Below are positions 46,104 to 53,695 of a stretch of DNA of 64,000 nucleotides, piece by piece. The position numbers and the translations under genes are program-made. The DNA is from Lachnospiraceae bacterium UBA938 (GTDB lineage Bacteria > Bacillota > Clostridia > Lachnospirales > Lachnospiraceae). How positions within the stretch are numbered: the stretch's first letter is position 1; each line of letters starts with the position of its first letter. The stretch covers positions 1 to 64,000 of the forward strand of contig DBDG01000046.1 of NCBI GenBank assembly GCA_002293475.1. The letters run 5' to 3'. The notes beneath the pieces are model-generated. The model was not told the origin of the DNA. It did no database searches and saw nothing but the letters and a program-made list of their open reading frames with translations.

Positions 46104-47483
46104 ATGAGTGTTGACATTTCCGTTATTATACCGGTATATAATGCCGATAAATATCTGGCAGCAGCGCTTGATGATATCGTCAGACAGACGCAGGAAAATA
46201 TCGAAATTATCTGTATCAACGATGGTTCCACTGATAACTCGGCAGATATCCTGAGACAATATGCCCGGCAGGACAGTCGTATCAAAGTAGTGGACAAGGC
46301 CAATGAAGGTGCTGCAGTTGCCCGCAACATCGGCATTGAACTGGCCGAAGGCAAATATCTGTCGATTCTTGACGCTGATGACTTATTTGAACCAGATATG
46401 CTGGAACGTGCTTATGTCGAAGCGGAAAGACATCAGGCGGAAGTTGTTATCTTTGATAATGACCGTTTCGATAGTGAAAGCGGGCGGATTCTTTCTAAAA
46501 ATCAATACAGCAACGCATATGTTCCGGCGGAAAACCCTTTTTCCTCAGATGATGTCTGTGAACACCTTTTTACTTTTAGTTTTAATGTTTCTTGGAATAT
46601 GCTAATTAACCGGCAGTATGTTACAAATCACCATATACGCTTTCAGAATATTGAGCAGCATAACGATGCCTTTTTTTCGGTTTGCTGTAAACTTTCGGCC
46701 AGACGGATCTGCTTTATTGAAGAAACGCTAGTACATTACCGGAAGAACCTGAAAGCCAGCATTTCCAGCGGTCATACCGGGCAAAAAAATATCTTCCCGG
46801 GTGTCATGGCACTAATTGCAATTCATGATAAGATAATAAAGATGCCGGACTATGATAAAATGCTCCGTAGCTTTATTATATATTCATCTAATCTTATTTT
46901 ATTTAATTTGAATCAGACTAGGGGAGAAGATTATTTTAATGTTTTTCAGACTGTTAAACAAGACTGGTTTACCCGCTTTTCCCCGGATGTGATTTGTCCG
47001 GCCAATTATAACTCACAGGTATCGTATCAATTATGCAAGAGCATCATAGAAAATGATGCTATAACGCATCTTTTTTTGCTTTTAGATACGAAAATGAAAG
47101 AAAACCAAGTGATGTCGGCCAATAAACAATGGATATTTTCTGATCCGCGGCTTAAGCCGGGGAATCGTCTTGTTATATATGGAGCCGGTGATATCGGCAC
47201 TGATTATTACCGGCAATTATCTCCTAACTATTGCGTAACGCTAATAGACAGGGCATTTGCCAGATATCCTGACCGTAGCCTGCCGGTTGACTCCCCCGAG
47301 ATACTGACGGAACTTGAATTCGATTGGGTCATCATTGCTTCTCAGATGACTAAAAGTGTTTCCCAGATCAGAGAAAACCTAATAAAATATGGAATCAGCG
47401 AGGATAAAATACTATCCCCATTTGAAAAAAGCGTCTATCTGAAAGGAAGCAGCTATGAATCCGATTGCCGTCGTCATATGTAA
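46104..47483 (+). CDS. GT2 glycosyltransferase with C-terminal Rossmann module
   Basis: A 459-residue protein. The GT-A domain has SVIIPVYNADKYLAAALDDI, CINDGSTDNSADIL, NEGAAVARNIGIE and the DxD motif in ILDADDLFEPDML. Residues from about 345 form a Rossmann module (NRLVIYGAGDIGTDYYRQL; FDWVIIASQMTKSV). That is the same kind of module as in five other genes here, but at the opposite end. Its 3' end overlaps the next gene by 29 nt. Confidence 0.9.
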   Translation: MSVDISVIIPVYNADKYLAAALDDIVRQTQENIEIICINDGSTDNSADILRQYARQDSRIKVVDKANEGAAVARNIGIELAEGKYLSILDADDLFEPDMLERAYVEAERHQAEVVIFDNDRFDSESGRILSKNQYSNAYVPAENPFSSDDVCEHLFTFSFNVSWNMLINRQYVTNHHIRFQNIEQHNDAFFSVCCKLSARRICFIEETLVHYRKNLKASISSGHTGQKNIFPGVMALIAIHDKIIKMPDYDKMLRSFIIYSSNLILFNLNQTRGEDYFNVFQTVKQDWFTRFSPDVICPANYNSQVSYQLCKSIIENDAITHLFLLLDTKMKENQVMSANKQWIFSDPRLKPGNRLVIYGAGDIGTDYYRQLSPNYCVTLIDRAFARYPDRSLPVDSPEILTELEFDWVIIASQMTKSVSQIRENLIKYGISEDKILSPFEKSVYLKGSSYESDCRRHM

Positions 47484-48777
47484 TTACAATAAAAAAGATT
47501 ATGTCATTAAATGTGTGGCCTCTGTACTTAGTTCCCATTTCCATCAGTTTGACCTGATCGTGGTCGATAATGCTTCGACCGACGGCTCAGCTGCCGCCCT
47601 TACAGAACATTACGGCAATCGACTGACCCTGCTAGAAAATGAGGAAAATACCGGTGGCTCCGGCGGCTTTCACCGGGGCATGCAGTTGGCTATGGATAAG
47701 GGATATCGCTATATCCATTTACTGGATAATGACGTGATTCTGGAACCGGAAGCCATCGGCGCGTTATATGAGTTTATGGAGTCGCACCCGTCGGCAGGAG
47801 CCTGCGGCTCACTGATCGGCCGGATAGGTACCGGACAGATTCAGGACTTTGGGGCGATGATTGATCAGAAGCATCTTGTGACGATACCGCTGTGGGGTGG
47901 ACAGGATATCGAGGGTGAGCTGCCGGAGTCAGTTGAATGTGATTATGTGGCCGCCTGTTCGGCCATGTACCGGACAGATGCGTTAAAACTTTCTGGTATC
48001 ATCGACAAAGATTTTTTTGTATATTGGGATGATGTTTCCTTATGCTGGGAAATCCGCTGGTCTGGGAGCCGTGTCTACGCCTGTTCCCGTTCGGTGGCCT
48101 GGCATCATAGAACCAGCGCGGTCCGTACCGGATTTAACCGCTATTACTCCCTGCGCAACAAAATATATTGTTTTACCCGTTTTTTGCCTGATGAAGCCTT
48201 TTACGAATTTGGCGAAACTCTCATCAAAATGATGTTTCGCACTTTTTCCGTTAATCGCTGCCAACCACAAAATATCCAGAATTATTTTCATGCCCTGTGT
48301 GACGGACTGAATAATATCCGTGGCAAGGCGGAACCATATAAGCTGATAACCGGAGAACCAGTCACGGCAAAATTCGCGCAGGTTCTTGCCAACAAGCGCA
48401 GAATCCTGATTTTATATGATCCAGCTGTGACGGATCTTGCGCAACTGGTAAAAAAAATCAACAGTGTTACCGATGCCAATATTACCATATGCGATGGACA
48501 GGCTAAACCGCCGGAAGTAAGCGGTGTCTCCTATACCGATGTGGCAGGTATGGATTATGATTTAATTATCCAGCTTTGTTATCATGTCTTGGATGTTACG
48601 AACTACGACCACACCAAAATATATATTGATAAATTCACTAACGAGATTATGGATAAAGCGGACTTCGATTTTTGCGAAAATTATGATACTCATTATCAAT
48701 TTTTTTATGATGTATTTTCCAGATTTATTAAAACCGGACTGGAAACACTTAGAAGAGAAATCGGTAAAAAGCCATAG
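47455..48777 (+). CDS. GT2 glycosyltransferase (GlfT2/rhamnosyltransferase-like)
   Basis: A 440-residue GT-A enzyme of the type that adds sugars to growing glycans: VVICNYNKKDYVIKC, VVDNASTDGSAAAL, ENTGGSGGFHRGM, the DxD-type LLDNDVILEPEA and the WDDVSLCWEIRWSG motif. The C-terminal 140 residues (after about 300) are a separate unknown domain (RRILILYDPAVTDLAQL). It starts inside the previous gene with AAAGGAAG upstream, so the two are coupled. Confidence 0.9.
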   Translation: MNPIAVVICNYNKKDYVIKCVASVLSSHFHQFDLIVVDNASTDGSAAALTEHYGNRLTLLENEENTGGSGGFHRGMQLAMDKGYRYIHLLDNDVILEPEAIGALYEFMESHPSAGACGSLIGRIGTGQIQDFGAMIDQKHLVTIPLWGGQDIEGELPESVECDYVAACSAMYRTDALKLSGIIDKDFFVYWDDVSLCWEIRWSGSRVYACSRSVAWHHRTSAVRTGFNRYYSLRNKIYCFTRFLPDEAFYEFGETLIKMMFRTFSVNRCQPQNIQNYFHALCDGLNNIRGKAEPYKLITGEPVTAKFAQVLANKRRILILYDPAVTDLAQLVKKINSVTDANITICDGQAKPPEVSGVSYTDVAGMDYDLIIQLCYHVLDVTNYDHTKIYIDKFTNEIMDKADFDFCENYDTHYQFFYDVFSRFIKTGLETLRREIGKKP

Positions 48778-48806
48778 CCTCCAAGGGCAGAAAGGTAATA
48801 TAAGTA

Positions 48807-49856
48807 ATGTCATTTCACATGTTAAAGCGCAAAAAACATATTGCATTTCATCCCTTTATCAGTAAAACTGACAGCTATATTAATATCATCCATCAAATGA
48901 TCCGAAATCATTGTCCGACTGTTGATTATCTGGACTGTAAAGCCGATATATATGAAATAAGCGACATCGGTATTATCTACGTCAACTGGATTGAAGATAT
49001 TATGGGCAACTCTGACCGGCTGTACCTGCAAAAGGCCGCCGCACACGGGGTCAGGATTTTCTGGGTGTTTCACAATAAGTTGCCGCATGACAGACGCTTG
49101 CATAATGAGGAAAAAAGAGACGATATGCGGTTTCTTTCCCGGATCGCTGACATCATCATCATTCATTCAAAGGACAGCATTGCAACACTTAAGGCTTATA
49201 ATCCCGGCCTGAAGAGTGAAAAGGTACATTATGTTCCACATCCTGACTTTATCGGCCGCTATCATGATTATTGCCCTGACATAAGAAACCGGCTGGGAGT
49301 TAAGGAAGAAGAAATACTATTTGCTTTATACGGTAATCTCCGGCCTTATAAGAACATTGAATTGCTCATCAAGGCTATGACGGAACTGACTGATCAAAAT
49401 TGCCGGCTGCTGGTGGCAGGGCAAGCGCAGGATACCGCTTACACCCAGACATTGTACCGATTGACCCGGGAAAATAAAAAAGTAACGGTGCTGAACCGTT
49501 ATATCCCCGACCTTCAGATGGGAGCCTTTTTAAAAGCCGCCGATGCTTTGGTTCTTCCATACGATACAACCAGCGGCATGAATTCGGGGGCGATGATAAT
49601 GGCTTTTTCCTATGGACGGACTGTCGTAGTTTCCGATATCGACATGTCACGCGATTTTCCGGAAGCATTGATTTACCGATATGAATATCCTGACCAAGAA
49701 GAACACCTGACGGCGCTTATCGGCCAGCTGTCCTGTGCCTGCAAGGTCGGCAGGAAGGTTAATCACGAAAAAGGGCAGGCGTTAAATCATCTCGTAAAAA
49801 AGACCTGCTCTACGGAAATAGTCGAAGCAAGCTTGCGCCAGCTTTTAAGAATATGA
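48807..49856 (+). CDS. GT4-like GT-B glycosyltransferase
   Basis: A 349-residue GT-B protein. The N-terminal half has IIYVNWIEDIMGN and FWVFHNKLPHD. The C-terminal half has FALYGNLRPYKNIELLIKAM, LLVAGQAQD and the terminal donor-binding region LPYDTTSGMNSGAMIMAFSYG. It resembles glycosyltransferases of exopolysaccharide loci. It follows the GT2 gene by 29 nt in the same transcript. Donor and acceptor are unknown. Confidence 0.87.
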   Translation: MSFHMLKRKKHIAFHPFISKTDSYINIIHQMIRNHCPTVDYLDCKADIYEISDIGIIYVNWIEDIMGNSDRLYLQKAAAHGVRIFWVFHNKLPHDRRLHNEEKRDDMRFLSRIADIIIIHSKDSIATLKAYNPGLKSEKVHYVPHPDFIGRYHDYCPDIRNRLGVKEEEILFALYGNLRPYKNIELLIKAMTELTDQNCRLLVAGQAQDTAYTQTLYRLTRENKKVTVLNRYIPDLQMGAFLKAADALVLPYDTTSGMNSGAMIMAFSYGRTVVVSDIDMSRDFPEALIYRYEYPDQEEHLTALIGQLSCACKVGRKVNHEKGQALNHLVKKTCSTEIVEASLRQLLRI

Positions 49857-49880
49857 GAGAAGGACTATGAGAAAGGGACT

Positions 49881-50432
49881 ATGACAACAGAGTTCAGCGC
49901 AGCATCATTGCTGTTAGGAATTTTATCAGGCATCCTATTGGGCATCGGGCTAGGATGGTCTATCTGCCGAAAGAAATATTATCATAAAATTATCTCCGCC
50001 ATGCGGAGAAAAGATGCGCAGATTGCCAGGTTCCGACATCTTTTTGAGGTTTTTTACCAGTGGACCCAGCGTAGGAAAGAAAGCGGCCAGACAGCAGCCT
50101 TTTTTCTCCATAACGGAATTAACCATGTCGCGATATACGGCTACGGCCTGATTGGCCGGATGCTGAAACAAGAATTGACGCAAAACGGCATTATGGTGGA
50201 TTATGCGATTGATCGAAACGCTGCGGACATGTCCGGTGATATAGCGGTATATCTGCCTACAGACAAGCTTCCTGCCTGTGCCATGATAATTGTTACGGCT
50301 CAAGAATTTGTGGATATCAGAAAAATGCTGGCTCCCAAAATAAGCTGCCCAGTGGTTTCCATACTAGATATTCTGGAAACGATTGATTTAGAGTCTGCCG
50401 AAGCAGATATGGAGTATGATAATGATCGATAG
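49881..50432 (+). CDS. Membrane-anchored stand-alone Rossmann-module protein
   Basis: A 183-residue protein with an N-terminal membrane segment (about 7-28, glycine- and leucine-rich) and a short basic helical linker. The Rossmann module (NHVAIYGYGLIGRMLKQEL; DYAIDRNAADMSGD; AMIIVTAQEFVDIRKML) closely matches the N-terminal module of the protein encoded at 56250-58184. It has no catalytic partner domain. It may be an anchor or scaffold for the glycan enzymes; this is inference. It overlaps the FkbM gene by 11 nt. Confidence 0.75.
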   Translation: MTTEFSAASLLLGILSGILLGIGLGWSICRKKYYHKIISAMRRKDAQIARFRHLFEVFYQWTQRRKESGQTAAFFLHNGINHVAIYGYGLIGRMLKQELTQNGIMVDYAIDRNAADMSGDIAVYLPTDKLPACAMIIVTAQEFVDIRKMLAPKISCPVVSILDILETIDLESAEADMEYDNDR

Positions 50433-51645
50433 AATAACCTACCATAACCTAAAAGAGTATGTCGGTGAAAAAAAACTTATTTTATTTGGGGCAGGACTTG
50501 CCGCATCCGTAGCAATCAATATGATCCTGCCAGAACTTCCGATACCTTATATTTGTGATAACGACAGTAAAAAGCAGGGAAAGAAACTTTTAGGCATAGA
50601 TATAAAACATCCTCGCCTGCTGGCTTCCGAAAACAGTGACCAAATAATCGTACTGATAACGATTTATGACCAACAGCCAAGCACCGCTATTGTATTACAA
50701 TTACTGAATGACTATGGTATATCCGACATCCTGCTGCATCGTGCTATGATGCAGCCGGAAGCGGGCTCCAAGCTTCCGGCTAACGTTTTTGGAGAAGCGT
50801 TTCACATTGATACGGCTGACAGAGATACTTTAAGCAAAATAGCTATTTTATTAAACATGGTGGAAGCTGACGGGCTTTCCAAGGAACTCCTGTCAGCTGT
50901 CATAGCTGCACGCCTACAGAAAAAAAGTTTAGACAGGGATTATATTTTTAACTCAGATAATAGAACTTCTCATAATGCCGGTTATTTTTCCTGCGAACTG
51001 TTTGACAGTCTATATGACAATGAATCCATAGTTCTCGGCGGTTTGGAAAACAGTGATGACATTAGACATTTTTATAATATCTTAGGCAGCCGTCTTAAAA
51101 AAGTCTATGCTTTTGAAGCCAGTAAAAAAGAGTATGAACATATTAAGATAGACTTGGATTATATGCAGGTAATGGATTATAACGAAAAGCTAATAAGACC
51201 TATCAACGAAATAACGGATATCCGTTTATTTCCTTATGCCTTGCTGGACAAGCACTCCACCATGTATTTTTCAGATGGTGTCGTTTCCTCTGCTATAGAG
51301 TCATCTGCTACAGATTCCTCTGTTATAAAAAGCGGTACGGAAATCACCTGTGTCAGTATTGATGATACTGTAGACGCCAATGAGCCAATAACACTGATAA
51401 AGCTGGATATTGAAGGATCGGAACTGGCCGCTTTACAAGGTGCCGCAAAGACTATTTTGAAGAATAAGCCGCGGCTGCTTGTCTGTTTATACCATCGGCC
51501 GGATGATTTATGGGAGATACCTTTCTTTATCAAAACGCTATGCCCGGAATACGATTTATATATCAGGCCGCATCATGGAATGACAACGGTTCTGGAGTTA
51601 CATGCGATAGTGAAATCAGTGCCCGGTGAGGAGCAATGCCCATGA
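50422..51645 (+). CDS. FkbM-family methyltransferase with N-terminal Rossmann module
   Basis: A 407-residue protein. The N-terminal 105 residues are a Rossmann module (KKLILFGAGLAASVAIN; ICDNDSKKQGKKLLG; IIVLITIYDQQPS). The C-terminal half is an FkbM-type SAM methyltransferase (SIVLGGLENSDD; VYAFEASKKEYE; LIKLDIEGSELAALQGA). It probably O-methylates a sugar of the glycan made here. The start is taken at the ATG at 50422 (GGAG seven bases upstream); an ATG at 50416 is too close to that site. It overlaps the next gene by ATGA. Confidence 0.87.
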   Translation: MIDRITYHNLKEYVGEKKLILFGAGLAASVAINMILPELPIPYICDNDSKKQGKKLLGIDIKHPRLLASENSDQIIVLITIYDQQPSTAIVLQLLNDYGISDILLHRAMMQPEAGSKLPANVFGEAFHIDTADRDTLSKIAILLNMVEADGLSKELLSAVIAARLQKKSLDRDYIFNSDNRTSHNAGYFSCELFDSLYDNESIVLGGLENSDDIRHFYNILGSRLKKVYAFEASKKEYEHIKIDLDYMQVMDYNEKLIRPINEITDIRLFPYALLDKHSTMYFSDGVVSSAIESSATDSSVIKSGTEITCVSIDDTVDANEPITLIKLDIEGSELAALQGAAKTILKNKPRLLVCLYHRPDDLWEIPFFIKTLCPEYDLYIRPHHGMTTVLELHAIVKSVPGEEQCP

Positions 51646-53282
51646 GCAGCAATACGAAATGTTATATTCTTTATGGAATCGGAGCGATCTGTGAGCGGAT
51701 GACAGGCACCTGGGCCACTGTGAATCCTGACCTGTATGCCAGTATATTATGTTTTACAGACAGCCGTCCGGAGACTTGGGGTACGGAGTTCTGTGGCCGG
51801 CCGGTGATTAGCCCGGACACTATTTGTCAGTATGAATATGACAAAATCATTATTACTACGGAACTATATGCCGAGGAAGTATACCGGCGGTTAACCGAAG
51901 AATACCGGATCCCGTCCGCCCGTATCGCTATCGCTTCTCCGGCCATGCCCAAGACATCTGCCACAGATCTTATTACCCTGTCAGCAGATTCAGGCTCATA
52001 CTCCCCGATATCTGCCGCGCACAACATAGATTCCGCCGGCCCCGATCGCTACCGTCTGTATCTGGAGCGGACACATGACATCATGGAGTGGTCATCCCGG
52101 GACTGGTTTATCGATGAAGCGGTCAAGGTGCAAACTGTCCATAATGCTATCATCCTTCCCTTAAAAGTCCTGTCTGAACGTCAGTGGCAGGGGGGCGTAT
52201 GCGATGAAAGCGGCCGCTTTGTCGCAGGACACATCAGAACTCTTGATTCCAGCACTACCCACGGAAACATATCGTCCGCATATCCGCTACCCCAAGATAT
52301 CGCCATGGTCAATGAAACCGTGATATATGGCGGATTTTTGTCTGCTCACTTTGGCCACATGATTACGGAAAGCCTTGGCCGGTTATGGTACCACTTAGAA
52401 CATCCAGACAGCGATTACCGATATGTATTCCTAGCTCAAGATATCCAGCCGCAATTTTTAGATTTCATCTACATGCTGGGAATCCAGAAAGAACGGATAT
52501 TAATCCTTGATAAACCTATGCAGTTCTCGGCTGTGATCGTGCCGGAACAGACTGCCTTTTTACATCATGGCGGTTACCGGGAGAAGGCTTTGGACATCTA
52601 TGATGCGATCAGGGACAGTGTCGTGCCACGTGACTATGAAAAGATATATCTTAGACGGAGCGGTTATGACGGCAGGACAATAAATGAAAAGTATTTTGAA
52701 GAGCAGTTCCAAAGTATGGGGTACCACGTCATTATTCCGGAACAGCTTTCCATCCGCGAGCAAGTCGCGTTGATGGCCGGTGCCCGGAAAGTAGCCTGTC
52801 TCAACGGAACGCTGCCGCACCACATCCTATTCTGTCAGAATGGGGTTGAAATCACTATCTTGCAGCGTTCCACTGTTGTCCTTCCGGGCCAGTTTTGGAT
52901 CAATCAGGCTAGGCAGGCACACTGTACTATAATCGACGTATCCTTAAATTTTCTGCCCGGTTCACATGGCGGCCCTTGTTTCCTGTTGCTGCCAACCTTG
53001 TTCTGGAAACGTTATATGTCCGACTCCGGCCATCATAACGAAGCATCGGCAACCGTCGGCTTGCGAGATTTTGCTGCTGAGATATTCGCGTACATGGAAC
53101 AGTGGGCAGCCGCGATGGCGCGTTACCCTTTTTACATGTGGGGACCGTTTTCTCCACTTTCCTGTGCCGATCTACTGACAGAATGGACATTTAAGTTACA
53201 TGCCGAGCTGATTGGCGAAGAACTGGGGGAAACGGAAAAGCAGCGTCTGCGTTCCCGTCTAGGGGTTGACTGGACAGATTAG
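51642..53282 (+). CDS. Two-domain GT61 (DUF563-like) glycosyltransferase, copy 2
   Basis: A 546-residue paralogue of the gene at 44368, with the same Rossmann module (CYILYGIGAICERM; FTDSRPETWGTEFCG) and GT61 domain (HFGHMITESLGRLWYHLE; ARKVACLNGTLPHHILF). The start at 51642 (MSSNTK) is supported by the four-base ATGA overlap with the FkbM gene and GAGGAG at 8 nt. An insertion of about 20 residues after the Rossmann module is Ser/Thr-rich. The two copies bracket the operon, which suggests transfer to two positions of the glycan. Confidence 0.85.
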   Translation: MSSNTKCYILYGIGAICERMTGTWATVNPDLYASILCFTDSRPETWGTEFCGRPVISPDTICQYEYDKIIITTELYAEEVYRRLTEEYRIPSARIAIASPAMPKTSATDLITLSADSGSYSPISAAHNIDSAGPDRYRLYLERTHDIMEWSSRDWFIDEAVKVQTVHNAIILPLKVLSERQWQGGVCDESGRFVAGHIRTLDSSTTHGNISSAYPLPQDIAMVNETVIYGGFLSAHFGHMITESLGRLWYHLEHPDSDYRYVFLAQDIQPQFLDFIYMLGIQKERILILDKPMQFSAVIVPEQTAFLHHGGYREKALDIYDAIRDSVVPRDYEKIYLRRSGYDGRTINEKYFEEQFQSMGYHVIIPEQLSIREQVALMAGARKVACLNGTLPHHILFCQNGVEITILQRSTVVLPGQFWINQARQAHCTIIDVSLNFLPGSHGGPCFLLLPTLFWKRYMSDSGHHNEASATVGLRDFAAEIFAYMEQWAAAMARYPFYMWGPFSPLSCADLLTEWTFKLHAELIGEELGETEKQRLRSRLGVDWTD

Positions 53283-53287
53283 GAAAG

Positions 53288-53680
53288 TTAAGCATTCCTT
53301 AAATCATTTTTCATTTTAGTAGTTGAGATTTCGATAGTTCTGGGAAAATATACCACCTCACAATATTGGCTTAAGTGATCAAATTTCTTCGCCCAGTCAC
53401 TGCCCATGACAAACACATCCACATGATAAAGCTTTATATCATCAATTTTCTGTTCCCATGAGCTCTCCGGTATCACCAGATCCACATAGCGGACTGATTC
53501 TAGCAGGCTCTTTCTTTCATCATAGCTGAAATAGCATTTTTTGTTTTTGCACTTCTCGTTAAACTCATCTTCCGACAAAGCTACAATTAAATAGTCACCT
53601 AATGATTTCGCCCGTTTCAGCAGATTAATATGACCATAATGTAATAAATCAAAGGTACCGTATGTTATGACCCTTTTCAT
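53288..53680 (-). CDS. tagD: Glycerol-3-phosphate cytidylyltransferase (TagD-like)
   Basis: A 130-residue cytidylyltransferase with YGTFDLLHYGHINLLKRA (the HxGH motif) near the N-terminus, the YFSYDERKSLLES segment, FVMGSDWAKKFD and the C-terminal RTIEISTTKMK, where the usual form is RTEGISTT. It makes CDP-glycerol from glycerol 3-phosphate and CTP. It follows the TagF-like gene by 15 nt in the same operon, so the pair should supply and use CDP-glycerol. A related nucleotidyl alcohol cannot be excluded. Confidence 0.92.
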   Translation of the reverse strand: MKRVITYGTFDLLHYGHINLLKRAKSLGDYLIVALSEDEFNEKCKNKKCYFSYDERKSLLESVRYVDLVIPESSWEQKIDDIKLYHVDVFVMGSDWAKKFDHLSQYCEVVYFPRTIEISTTKMKNDLRNA

Positions 53681-53695
53681 ATGCGCTCCTCTCTT

